Counted from the stretch's first letter, positions 17,445 through 26,585 are shown. The stretch is DNA of 26,750 bases from CAYJFG01 sp964369405 (GCA_964369405.1 CAYJGB010000024.1:1-26750); one strand, 5' to 3'. Translations and numbers: made by a program. Notes: generated by a model from the sequence alone, not told the origin.

Positions 17445-20204
17445 TGTTACAGGTGCATTATAGAATCCAAATGTTATTCCTTCTAAAACTTTAGAGAAAA
17501 TAGAATCTGAATATGAAATTTCTGGTCCTGTAGGAAGTTCAGTGTCAATTTTAAATAAACCGTTATTCTCACTGTTTAAAGTTATAGGTGCTGTAACCTC
17601 ATTCTTATTATTTATCAATTGAACTTTTCTTTCATCCTCTTCACCATCACCATTATTTTCGAAGATTAAATTCTCTACAAAGCTCTCTAACCACTTGGGT
17701 TCAGTATCCAACCAATCTGCACTCGGTATATTTATATAATATCCATCTTCTTTTACAGAAATTCCTGAATTATACCATTTTTCAGAATCAACCTCAGTAC
17801 TTTTATCATCAGTAGCTACAAATGTCAATGAATCAGAAATTTCAGCAAATTTTATTATCAATTCATATGACGCAGAAGACTCTGGATAAATTTCTGATAC
17901 CACTTTTTTTATTTCGTATTTGCCATATAAAGCTTCATCATTATTTGCATAGTATACTTCTTTGGGTTGATCCTCATCGAGATAATTTGCAATAACTATA
18001 TCTTGAGATTGTTCAGCATTATCCTTTTCAGCAAATAAAAATGACATTTCTGTTGCCCCATTTGGTATCTTTGCAGTATATGTACCATATTCTTCAGAAA
18101 TTACATCCATTTTTAAAGTGTTCTCCCAAGTACAGCTATCAAATTCATCTATCTTGCCCTCACTATCTCTAGTAAAATAATATATGTAAACATCCGCAAA
18201 CTCTTCGTTATCAGCATTTTCTTCTTTTGTAAAATTAATTGTTTTATATCCTTCTTTTTCTATACTTTCTTTTTCTGCTTCTACAATAAATTTTAACTGC
18301 TTATTTTCATTTTCAATCATACTATCAGAAAGATCTTTATAATCAGATACCTTAACTTCGTTACTATCTATTACCAGCCCTATATCCTTTAACTGTTCAT
18401 CTGTGTATCCTTTTATAGAATATGTAGCTTCCCTATCGTCATTTTCTTCCGAATTCACTTCTTGGTCAGACACACTATTATTTATTGAATTTAATGTGTA
18501 AGATATATTTTCGCTTGGGAATTCAGATTCAGCATCGGTTGTTTTGACTGTTATATAACAATAACGATGTAAATCAATATAATTATCGTTATCACTTCCT
18601 TTAGGGTCTCCAGTATTCGTAGCTTGAACTCTAAATAATCCTGGTTTGTTTATTGTTAATATTCCATTTTCAGCATTAATTTCAGCAATCTCGCTATCTA
18701 GTTCTTTTTCATCACTATTATCCAATAATATGTATTCTTTTTTTCCGTTATCATTGCCTCCTAATATAGAGAAATCATAACCTTCATCGCTTAAACTATC
18801 GATATCTATTTCAAGAGAACCCTCATTATATTCCCCAGTATTAAATTTAATTTCACTATCTTGGTTAGCTTTGTCTATGTCTACTTTATATGGTTGATAC
18901 GGAATCTGATCTGGAAAATTTGTATCTTCATAATATGTTTGAACTAATTTTACATATACTAAATATTCACCAGCATTTGTAGCTTTTGGTTTTTCTGTAA
19001 CCCAAGCGTTTTCATTTATTTCTTGGTTTTCTGTAACATCTATTAATTGATACTGTATCTCGTATGGATAATCAATTGGAGTTTCTACAGTAAGTAATTC
19101 TTGTTCCTTTCCATCATGTACTAACTCATTAACCGATATTTTTAAACCTGTTATATCTATTTCACCTGATATTATTTCTATATCTGCTGTAGTTACATAA
19201 TCATTATAGTTTACGCCTTCTATGCTTATTGTAAGTCCAACTCTATAAGATCCTATTCCAAAATTTTTATTATTATCATCTGCATATTCTATAATATCCT
19301 GAACTGTTGGAACATTTTTGTCGTTGGACACAAATATACTATCATTTAAGTTAACGACTGTTTTGTTAATTGGGTATATATTCCATGTGTATTTATATTT
19401 TTCATCTTCACTTATTTTTTCATCGCCACTTTTTTCAACTACTTCATCATCTGTACCGTAGCTAAGGTTTTCAGTAGGTTTTTCAATTTTCACTGAATTT
19501 TCTTCGAATATATCAGCTTTTTCAATTTCACTATTTACTATATATTCTTTAATTACATTATAACCAAAAAATTCTCTAGTCTGTTTCACATATACAGTAT
19601 ATTTACCAGCATCTTTTTCCTTTGGTACTTCATCAGTATAAGTAATTTCATTCGAATTTTTATTTTCTTCATTTTTATAAGTTTTATATAGAAAAGTATC
19701 GCTTTTAGAGTTACTTCCACTTATTTCGATTAACTCCTGATCAGTATCATTATAGGTCAACTCTTTTGATGTAATAGTAACATCAGTTATAAGGTTAACT
19801 ATTAATAAATCACTACTGCTTACCTCTAACTCTTCTACTAACCACTCTTCACTATTTCCATTTTCATCTTCTTGAACTATTTTTAAGTTGACTATTGGAT
19901 TCGGATTGACTGTAAAATCCCAACCAATGTTTATTTTACCATCATTATCATTATCATTATCATCAGTTTCACCAACAGTCGGATTTTCATCATCAGCCGA
20001 TTTCTTTATACTATAACTCACAGTTGCTCCTATAATATTGACTGTTCCGCCACTATCTAAAAACTGTAAATTTATTCCATTTTGTGATGTCTTTTCTTCT
20101 GTCGCTACTACTACTGATTGTATTGGCATCATTAAAAAAATCATAATTAAAGAAATCAATACCGCTAATACTTTATACCCACCTTTTATTTTATACTCTC
20201 TCAT
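17445..20204 (-). CDS. Large secreted surface repeat protein, N-terminal part before the gap
   Basis: About 920 codons from ATG 20204 to the gap. The start follows GAGGG by six bases and overlaps the previous gene by 14 nt. An upstream in-frame ATG at 20276 would add a long, unlikely leader. Residues 1-34 are a signal peptide (basic start, apolar core, VVVA|T). An Asp/Asn-rich stretch follows, then at least two MBG-like units with the pattern T-Y-N/D-G...QEL and AGKYTVYVK / AGEYLVYVK. The body is acidic and low in Cys. It ends in a KVLEGITFGFYNAPVT unit that reappears after the gap (TVLETISFGFYNAK). The placement between kinase-linked membrane genes and tadZ suggests it is exported to the surface with the pilus system. 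Confidence 0.75.
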
Positions 20205-20673
20205 TTTTTTCCCTCTTTTTCCTGTTAGTTTTTTCGTTCTTTTTATTATTAAAAATATATTTATATAATTTTCCATTTAATATACAATGATAATTAAATG
20301 AAATTAATACAAGAAATAATAGTAGATAAGCAATATAATCATTTTTATATTGTGAAAAACTTACTATAATTAAACATATTAAAGATAACAATAATAAAAT
20401 ATCAAACATCACCGCACCTTTATTTTGAAAAAATTTAATTATGCCTATTTTATTTTTATTTTTCTCTTCGGGTTTTACTTGTTTCTTCATCTTAACTGCT
20501 GCAATAATATATATTGAGTACCCAACTAAACAAAACAGCCAAAATGTAACACTAGAAATTATTGCAAAAATATCGTTAATTACAATAAGTGGCATAATCA
20601 AAATGCTCGAGCACATTATAAATATGCTGATTAACGATATATAAAACATTGTTTTTACATCTATATTTTTCAT
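20191..20673 (-). CDS. Four-helix membrane protein, unknown function
   Basis: This 160-residue protein is not one I recognise. It has four apolar segments in two pairs (about 8-30, 33-58, 90-107 and 112-130), separated by a Lys-rich loop (KMKKQVKPEEKNKNK) and ended by a very basic tail (KKNEKTNRKKREKNERV). It starts within an ATGA overlap with the 169-residue gene upstream, so the two are likely translationally coupled. Its last 14 nt overlap the start of the large surface-protein gene. The tight packing suggests a helper for the kinase-side module or for the surface protein, but there is no direct evidence. Confidence 0.75.
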   Translation of the reverse strand: MKNIDVKTMFYISLISIFIMCSSILIMPLIVINDIFAIISSVTFWLFCLVGYSIYIIAAVKMKKQVKPEEKNKNKIGIIKFFQNKGAVMFDILLLLSLICLIIVSFSQYKNDYIAYLLLFLVLISFNYHCILNGKLYKYIFNNKKNEKTNRKKREKNERV

Positions 20674-21179
20674 AAAATCTCCTCTTTAGTATGTATTAAA
20701 ACAACTTCTTCTAATAATATTATTTTTGTTTTATGATGATTTTTTTCTAACAACTCAGCTGTTTGCACGTTCATATTCAAAACAGTTGTTTCATTATTTA
20801 AAAGTGTTGTGTTTTCATCATCATTCAATAACTGAGTTTCCTCTATATCTGCTCTTACACTTTTATTTTCCTCCAATATTCCTGTCTCTGGCATAATATT
20901 GGCACTTATTTTTGTATCTTTATTTATTCTTTTAGGTTGTTGCATAGTGTCTGTCAATTTGCCCCGATTAGCATTTACAGAACTAGGCCTATACGATTTG
21001 CTTCCAGATTTATTATTATCCTCTCTTATTCTTTCTATTGATTTTTTTGCTGTTCTTCCTGAAAGATCACTAATTATTGATGGTATTTTAAATTTAAACC
21101 AAAAGAATACAACTATCAAAAAAAGTATTCCGAAAGATATGTATGAAATCCTCGATATTGCTAAAAATATATCCGCCAT
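20670..21179 (-). CDS. Single-pass membrane protein with TTLL/TTVL phospho-site-like motifs
   Basis: A 169-residue protein with one N-terminal membrane helix (about 8-28), then a conserved-looking SDLSGRTAKKSIERIRE segment (38-53) and a long disordered cytoplasmic tail. The tail carries three closely spaced motifs, TQLL (115-118), TTLL (124-127) and TTVL (131-134), in acidic/Asn-rich context. These resemble the TTLLN motif in front of the FHA domain at 629-2074. It lies two nt after the kinase stop codon with a GAGGAG site inside the kinase's end. I infer it is a kinase substrate and FHA docking platform; I cannot assign a named family. Confidence 0.75.
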   Translation of the reverse strand: MADIFLAISRISYISFGILFLIVVFFWFKFKIPSIISDLSGRTAKKSIERIREDNNKSGSKSYRPSSVNANRGKLTDTMQQPKRINKDTKISANIMPETGILEENKSVRADIEETQLLNDDENTTLLNNETTVLNMNVQTAELLEKNHHKTKIILLEEVVLIHTKEEIL

Positions 21180-21181
21180 AA

Positions 21182-22852
21182 CTAGCTCCTCTCATTAACA
21201 TTTATATAAGTTCTCTCTATTGCTTCCCTATAGTCATCATAATTATTAACCATGTCATTTTTAAGTTTTTGAGATTGTTCTTTTTGCGTTGATACTGATT
21301 TTGCTCTTTCATATACCTCATCAAACAACTCTAGCACTTGATCCATATCCATATTAACTGTAGCCATACTTTCTCTTTGATCATAAATCAACATAAAAAC
21401 TGCATTATATAATACTAATTGGTCGTATGCACCTGCACCCTGTACATCAATTAATGTTTCTTCGATTATATTAAATAATTCCTCATAATCACTTTTAGAT
21501 GCTTCTTCAACTTTTGCAGATGTCAATATGTATTCTTTGTAAAACTTACATATTTGATAATAACAATCAGATAAATATTTTTCTGTAAAGTCATCTGAAA
21601 TTTGTTCGTTAGTGGCATTCGCTTCAAAAAATGGATATGCTTTGTTAATTCTGGTAGCTTTATTATCTGTTGAATTTTCGTCTTCAACATAATAATTATA
21701 ATACATTAACCCTATTTCATAATTAAGCAACGCTACCTCTGCACTATTTTGATCCATTTTGTCTTTATTGGCATTATAGTATGCTAGAAACTCATCATTT
21801 TCTTCTTTTGTGAATTTTGTGTTCTCATATACCTCTATCATTTTAAAATATGCTTCTGTTCGTTCTGGATAAATCTCAATTGCTTTTTTGTAATTTTCTA
21901 TTGAATCTACAGATTCTACTAAATTTGTATAATTACTATTATTTTCCGCAATCGCTAAAGAGTTAGTAACAATTCCTGTTATAAGCATAATCACACATAA
22001 CACAGATGTAATTATAAATGCAGACATTTTACGTTTTTGTTTACGCTTGAAATCTTTTGTTATTAGCTCAGGATGCTCTAAGTCATATAATAAATCCTCG
22101 CATGTTTGATACCTATTTTCTGCTACCGGCTGAACACAATTATCAATTATAATTTCTATTCCTTCTGACAATTGAGAGTTATAGTATCTTACTGGAACAT
22201 AAGCATCACCTACACGTGGATCTTTACCTGATAACAAATGGTGCATAGTCATACCTAGTGCGAATATATCCGCTCTTGCATCTGTTTGTCCACTATATTG
22301 CTCAGGTGGAGCATATCCTTTCGTCCCTAACACTGTAGTATCTGCTAAATTTTGTTCCTTATACTCTCTAGCTATACCAAAATCTATTATTTTAATATTG
22401 CCTTCAGGTTTTAACATAACATTAGCAGGTTTCATATCTCTATATATAATTGGAGGTTTCTGCATATGTAAATAAGATAACGCATCACACAACTGTTTTG
22501 CCCAATTTATTACAAGCTGTTCTGGTTGAGCTCCATATTCTTTTAATACTTTATCTAGAGATTCTCCCTCTATATAATCCATCACAATGTAAATTGTCAA
22601 TCCATTATCAATAATATCAACTATTCTTGGTAAAGAAGGATGATCCAATCTTTTCATTAAGTTTGCTTCTGCAAGTAAACTATTAATAACTATTTCATTT
22701 TTTTCATCATTAGTTTGCTTTTTAATTTCTTTAACTGCCCACTGTTTGTTTAACCTCTTATCCATCGCCAGATAAACAATAGACATTCCGCCTCGTCCAA
22801 TCTCCTTTAATATTTCATATTTTCCATCAATCACTACCCCTAATTCTGTCAA
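21182..22852 (-). CDS. Membrane Ser/Thr protein kinase (Hanks type)
   Basis: This protein of about 556 residues has an intact kinase domain (about 10-265): Gly loop GRGGMS, ATP-binding Lys41 in WAVKEI, Glu62, catalytic YRDMKPAN with Asp139 (Tyr in place of the usual His), DFG with Asp157, and an APPEQ activation-loop end. Basic residues precede one membrane helix (about 277-299). The external part (300-556) is helical with TPR-like spacing and has no PASTA repeats, so its sensing differs from PrkC/PknB. The TTG at 22852 is preferred because GAGGTGA lies five bases upstream. The GTG at 22861 sits inside that site. The PP2C phosphatase gene is directly upstream, giving a kinase/phosphatase pair. 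Confidence 0.92.
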   Translation of the reverse strand: MTELGVVIDGKYEILKEIGRGGMSIVYLAMDKRLNKQWAVKEIKKQTNDEKNEIVINSLLAEANLMKRLDHPSLPRIVDIIDNGLTIYIVMDYIEGESLDKVLKEYGAQPEQLVINWAKQLCDALSYLHMQKPPIIYRDMKPANVMLKPEGNIKIIDFGIAREYKEQNLADTTVLGTKGYAPPEQYSGQTDARADIFALGMTMHHLLSGKDPRVGDAYVPVRYYNSQLSEGIEIIIDNCVQPVAENRYQTCEDLLYDLEHPELITKDFKRKQKRKMSAFIITSVLCVIMLITGIVTNSLAIAENNSNYTNLVESVDSIENYKKAIEIYPERTEAYFKMIEVYENTKFTKEENDEFLAYYNANKDKMDQNSAEVALLNYEIGLMYYNYYVEDENSTDNKATRINKAYPFFEANATNEQISDDFTEKYLSDCYYQICKFYKEYILTSAKVEEASKSDYEELFNIIEETLIDVQGAGAYDQLVLYNAVFMLIYDQRESMATVNMDMDQVLELFDEVYERAKSVSTQKEQSQKLKNDMVNNYDDYREAIERTYINVNERS

Positions 22853-22862
22853 TGCCTTCACC

Positions 22863-23630
22863 TCAAATCGATTTTATTACTATAGCAGAAATGTTATCTC
22901 TTTCTCCTCTTGTTTTAACTAATTCAATTAATTTTTTTGTATTATTGTGCATAGTTTCTTTATTTTTTAATGCTTTAAAGTTCAACTGTTCTAGTATTTC
23001 ATCGTCATTTATTTCGTGTCTAAATCCATCTGAACATAGTAAATACACACCTTTTTCCATATTTCCATATAATATCTCTGGTTCAATAACTTTAGACGCT
23101 CCAACACATTGCAACAACATATTTCTACGTTTGTCATTTTTTGCTTGTTCCCTTGTTATTGTTCCTCTTTGAATTTCTCTTTCGATAAAGGTTTGATCTT
23201 TAGTTAGTTGTTGAACTTTAGATGTATTTTTATAAACCCTACTATCTCCAACGTGAACTATTGTATATTCATCTCCAATAATTAACATTCCTGTAAAAGT
23301 AGTTCCCATTCCTTTCACGTTTATATTGTTTGAATAATTTTGAATTTTCATATTCAATTCTTTAAGCATTAGTGACCAATTGTTTGCAATAACTTGTATA
23401 TTTACTACATTTATTTGCATTGGTAAATTATGTTCAAACCATTTCGCAAAGCTTTTAATAACCGTTGCGCTTGCAACTTCTCCGTTAGATAATCCCCCCA
23501 TACCATCACAAACAATCACCATAAGTATTTCTTTGCCATTTTCTAATTTACCATGTTTTATTAACACGCTATCTTGATTTGTCGCTCTAGTTATCCCAAT
23601 ATCAGTTTCTGCTATCGCCATATATTGCAT
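22863..23630 (-). CDS. PP2C-family Ser/Thr protein phosphatase
   Basis: This 255-residue soluble protein is a metal-dependent phosphatase expected to reverse phosphorylation by the neighbouring kinase. Standard motifs are present: TRATNQDS (14-21), DGMGG (42-46), VGDSR (127-131), CSDGF (199-203) and RDN (244-246), which supply the metal-binding aspartates. Length is typical of PrpC/Stp enzymes. It has no membrane segment. The start ATG at 23630 follows GGGGTGA. An ATG three codons on is less well spaced. The stop codon is part of the ribosome binding site of the kinase gene, so the two are tightly coupled. Confidence 0.93.
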   Translation of the reverse strand: MQYMAIAETDIGITRATNQDSVLIKHGKLENGKEILMVIVCDGMGGLSNGEVASATVIKSFAKWFEHNLPMQINVVNIQVIANNWSLMLKELNMKIQNYSNNINVKGMGTTFTGMLIIGDEYTIVHVGDSRVYKNTSKVQQLTKDQTFIEREIQRGTITREQAKNDKRRNMLLQCVGASKVIEPEILYGNMEKGVYLLCSDGFRHEINDDEILEQLNFKALKNKETMHNNTKKLIELVKTRGERDNISAIVIKSI

Positions 23631-23645
23631 GCCTTCACCCCTATA

Positions 23646-24674
23646 CTATTTTAAAATAAAAACAAAATCCTCATTCGCCAATTTTATTTCATCTCCATTA
23701 TATATCTCCACTTCTTCTTCTGGTCGAATTTTTAATCCGTTTATGAATGTATTGTTCTTCGAATTTAAGTCTTTTATATAATACCTTTCATCTCTTTTTA
23801 TAATATCTGCATGTCCTCTGCTTATCATATTATTACCAATAAAATAATCAACATAGCTCTTTTCTTTTCCTATTCTAAAAACAGGTTTGTCAATTTTTAT
23901 AGTTTCATCTAATTTAACTCTATATAACAAACAATAAAATGTAAATTGACTACTATTGTTCTTTTGTAATGAAACCGTTTCTTTTTCATCTTCAATATTC
24001 AAATTATTTATATTTAATGTACCACAATGCACCAGTTTAACTTTCTCTGATGTTGAAGTTATGTCTCCGGATTTAAACAAAACTTTTCTAACTTTAATTA
24101 ATTTTTCTGTGATTCCATAATAATTTACATATGTATTATTATCTGTACATAAAAAAATGTATTGATAAATTTGTGCTTTATTAAATACTTTTTGATTTTT
24201 TAAAAACACTTTAAAATTATTAAAACACTCTAAATCATCTTTATTTAATTTCAACAAATCTATTAATCTAATAATAAAATCTAATGGGTCTACATTATTT
24301 CTCTTGCATTTTAATGGCAGATATATTAATTTAATCTCTTTCGTTATTTTATTTACAAATACATATCTAAAATCACATATTAAGTACTCCGTTGCAAAAT
24401 TATTATCTTCCAGTTCTTCTAAGCAATTTAAATACGCATTGATAATTGTAAAGACTTCTATCTTGCCAATTAAAAAACTAAGTCTTTCATATAAATTAGT
24501 ATATAAATTTTCAGTATAATAAATCACTTGATTGTTTATAATTTGAGGCTTCAAGAAATATTTTGAGTTTAATAATTGCACTTTATTTATTTCTTTACAA
24601 TTCAATTTATTAGTAGCTGTTAGTTTTGTTTTAATAATTAAACCCGAATTATTTTTTAATATTTTAAATTTCAC
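23646..24674 (-). CDS. FHA-domain protein with DUF6382-like N-terminus, first operon gene
   Basis: A protein of about 342 residues. The N-terminal part (to about 175) resembles that of the last operon gene, for example YVFVN followed by IKLIYLPLK, and is probably DUF6382. A shorter linker leads to a C-terminal FHA domain (about 262-342) with RIGKE, SRGHA (285-289) and NSKNNTFINGL, the phosphothreonine-binding loops. No membrane segment. Unlike its partner it lacks a TTLL motif before the FHA domain, though KETVSL lies in the linker. Start: GTG at 24674, eight bases after GGAG. The GTG at 24683 overlaps that site and is unlikely. It leads the PP2C/kinase set and is likely a reader of its phosphosites. 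Confidence 0.85.
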   Translation of the reverse strand: MKFKILKNNSGLIIKTKLTATNKLNCKEINKVQLLNSKYFLKPQIINNQVIYYTENLYTNLYERLSFLIGKIEVFTIINAYLNCLEELEDNNFATEYLICDFRYVFVNKITKEIKLIYLPLKCKRNNVDPLDFIIRLIDLLKLNKDDLECFNNFKVFLKNQKVFNKAQIYQYIFLCTDNNTYVNYYGITEKLIKVRKVLFKSGDITSTSEKVKLVHCGTLNINNLNIEDEKETVSLQKNNSSQFTFYCLLYRVKLDETIKIDKPVFRIGKEKSYVDYFIGNNMISRGHADIIKRDERYYIKDLNSKNNTFINGLKIRPEEEVEIYNGDEIKLANEDFVFILK

Positions 24675-24786
24675 TTTAATCACTCCATAATGGTAGTAAA
24701 AACATTAAAAATTTATATTTGTTCACATTTTTCATTACGTGTTAATGTTACCTAGCATACCAAATCTTTATTTTATACTATATAAT

Positions 24787-24816
24787 ATAATAATTATACA
24801 TTTAACTCCAATTCAA
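24787..24816 (-). promoter_or_regulatory. Candidate promoter of the Tad/kinase operon
   Basis: On the minus strand, TTGAAT (24816-24811) is followed after 18 bp by TATTAT (24792-24787), a fair sigma-A match in very AT-rich DNA. It would give a leader of roughly 105 nt before the first FHA gene. Other AT-rich hexamers nearby are also possible, so the exact boxes are uncertain. That this divergent spacer holds the operon promoter is more secure than the boxes. Confidence 0.4.
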
Positions 24817-24863
24817 GATAATATTAGTTAAATTTTACAATATATGTGTAATTTTTGCAATCT

Positions 24864-24928
24864 GTGAAAGCAATAGTGACCGATTATATTTATTTTATTT
24901 TCACATGTGAAAGTCAGTGTGAACGATT
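24864..24928 (+). repeat. Two direct repeats 43 bp apart, operator candidate
   Basis: Two 22-bp copies (24864-24885 and 24907-24928) match at 17 positions, sharing GTGAAAG, then GTGA and CGATT. The 43-bp period is about four helical turns, so both copies face the same side of the DNA. Each copy contains two GTGA elements 12 bp apart. They sit just upstream of the likely promoter of the divergent regulator gene and across from the operon promoter, a fitting place for binding by that regulator. A looser TGAAA/GTGAAC match lies on the minus strand at about 24720-24740. Confidence 0.5.
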
Positions 24929-24945
24929 TTATTTTAAAAACAATC

Positions 24946-24974
24946 TTGTTTTTTACATATATTTGTTGTATATT
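24946..24974 (+). promoter_or_regulatory. Likely promoter of the HTH regulator gene
   Basis: TTGTTT (24946-24951), 17-bp spacer, TATATT (24969-24974), ending 45 nt before the chosen ATG at 25020. This is a good sigma-A-type arrangement. The tandem repeats end 17 bp before the -35 box. It also argues that the reading frame upstream of 25020 is leader rather than protein. Confidence 0.55.
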
Positions 24975-25019
24975 AGTATGGTTATAATTTTATTTAGATG
25001 TTTATTTATGGAGGATTCT

Positions 25020-26465
25020 ATGGAAAAGGCTATTTTGTCATTTAACAAACTATTTGCTCACTACTTAGAAATAAGCGAATATAACCTTTCTACTTTAGCT
25101 AAAGCTACTGGGATAGAGCGTACAAAACTTACAAAGTATAGAGGTGGTAAAAATTTACCAAAAGATTTAGAAACGGTAAATATAATAGCTGATCACTTAA
25201 GTTTAAATAATAAAGAACGAGAACAGTTTATACAGTCTTATCATAGTGATACTAAGAGTAACAACCATATTATTAAAGATGAAATGCTTGCAATTATAAA
25301 AGATATTTCAACTCCTCTTTCAAGAAACAGTAATCTTTTTTCTACTCACTCAGAAGTAAATTCATCATATCCGTTAATTTTAAATAACACTTACGAAGTT
25401 GTTTCTTTTATTAATTTTATAATTACTTCACAAAACAAAAGTAATGGTACTATAAAAATGTTCTTACCTTTTAGTTTTACCATGGCTTTTGATGGTATTA
25501 AAATAATATATTCTCTACAAGAGTCAAACTCAACTATACAGCATATAATTCAATTAGATAATTCTAATAGAAAGCTGTCAAAGAATATGTTTTCTATTTC
25601 GCAGATGTTACTTTTATCGTTTAATTTAAACGGTAAATACGAACCTAAATACACTTATGAAAACACTGATATTACAGCAAATCTACCGTTAATTACACCA
25701 TACTATATTATAACTAGCGACTATATAATCCTTATATCTAAAGATTATAATTCAGCTGTTGTACTAGATGATAAATCTGTAATTGATTTTTATTCTGATA
25801 AATTTAATACTAATTTTAATAGTTTAAGCTCTGCTATTAATTCTTTTGGTTCGGTTAAATTAATAACTGACCAATATAATAAACATTTTAATGATACATA
25901 TTTAGTTTCAGCAATTGAGCCACTACCTTGTTTACTAATATTATTAGATAGTAAATTTTTAAGAAGTAAATTAAAAGAAGATTTTGAAAAAACTACTTCT
26001 TATTTTAAATATTTTGATAATAACCGTACAAAACTATCAGAAGTTTTTACTTCATACTTTACTCACCATGGTTTAAATTTATTTGTAACAGAGGGTAAAA
26101 CTAATATCTACCCAGACGAGTTTTATCATCCATTCACATTAGAAGAAAGATTATATGCCTTAAAACGACTCAAAAATCTATTCTTGCAAAATAGCAACAG
26201 TCCTAGATTTGTTATGTTAAAAGATTCTGTTTTTTCAGAAAACTCAAGTATTTCAATTACACTTTTTCAAGAAAACATCTTAGTGTTTACTAATGCTTAT
26301 AATTCAAATATGTCTTTAGTAAATTTAAATATACCTTATTTTAATCAAGAGTTTAGTAAATTTATGCTTAATCTATCCGAAAGCATTTACGTTCACTCTA
26401 ACTCTGAAACATTATCTATAGTAGATAACTATATAGAAGTACTTGAAAAACAACTTGAAAATTGA
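25020..26465 (+). CDS. XRE-type HTH regulator with large unknown sensor domain
   Basis: A 481-residue protein. Residues about 20-45 form a helix-turn-helix (LSTLAKATGIERTKLTKYRGG), followed by a helical segment with the DLETVNIIADHLSLN pattern common in XRE-like proteins. The remaining 400 residues are mixed alpha/beta, rich in Asn, Ser and Phe, with no domain I recognise; they may sense a ligand or partner. ATG 25020 follows GGAGG by five bases. An in-frame ATG at 24855 exists, but its extra 55 codons run through the repeats and promoter. It is the only plus-strand gene besides the IS, divergent from the operon, and is the obvious candidate regulator of it. Confidence 0.75.
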   Translation: MEKAILSFNKLFAHYLEISEYNLSTLAKATGIERTKLTKYRGGKNLPKDLETVNIIADHLSLNNKEREQFIQSYHSDTKSNNHIIKDEMLAIIKDISTPLSRNSNLFSTHSEVNSSYPLILNNTYEVVSFINFIITSQNKSNGTIKMFLPFSFTMAFDGIKIIYSLQESNSTIQHIIQLDNSNRKLSKNMFSISQMLLLSFNLNGKYEPKYTYENTDITANLPLITPYYIITSDYIILISKDYNSAVVLDDKSVIDFYSDKFNTNFNSLSSAINSFGSVKLITDQYNKHFNDTYLVSAIEPLPCLLILLDSKFLRSKLKEDFEKTTSYFKYFDNNRTKLSEVFTSYFTHHGLNLFVTEGKTNIYPDEFYHPFTLEERLYALKRLKNLFLQNSNSPRFVMLKDSVFSENSSISITLFQENILVFTNAYNSNMSLVNLNIPYFNQEFSKFMLNLSESIYVHSNSETLSIVDNYIEVLEKQLEN

Positions 26466-26513
26466 TTTTTTCACAACTTAACTTATTCCTATTCCTTATT
26501 TATAAACACCCAA

Positions 26514-26572
26514 AAGCAACCTCAGTAAGTATTCTCAAAAACTTACTGAGGTTGCTTGCTATATTTTTTAGA
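26514..26572 (+). terminator. Strong Rho-independent terminator
   Basis: A perfect 17-bp inverted repeat (26514-26530 and 26541-26557) with a 10-base loop is followed by GCTATATTTTTT. It lies about 50 nt past the regulator stop codon and insulates it from the IS-like element that begins at 26586. Confidence 0.88.
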
Positions 26573-26585
26573 CTCTTCGTCAGTA

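Noticed and set aside
24855..25019. N-terminal 55-codon extension of the HTH regulator
   Set aside because: The segment contains the tandem repeats and the best promoter, and the ATG at 25020 has GGAGG in the right place.
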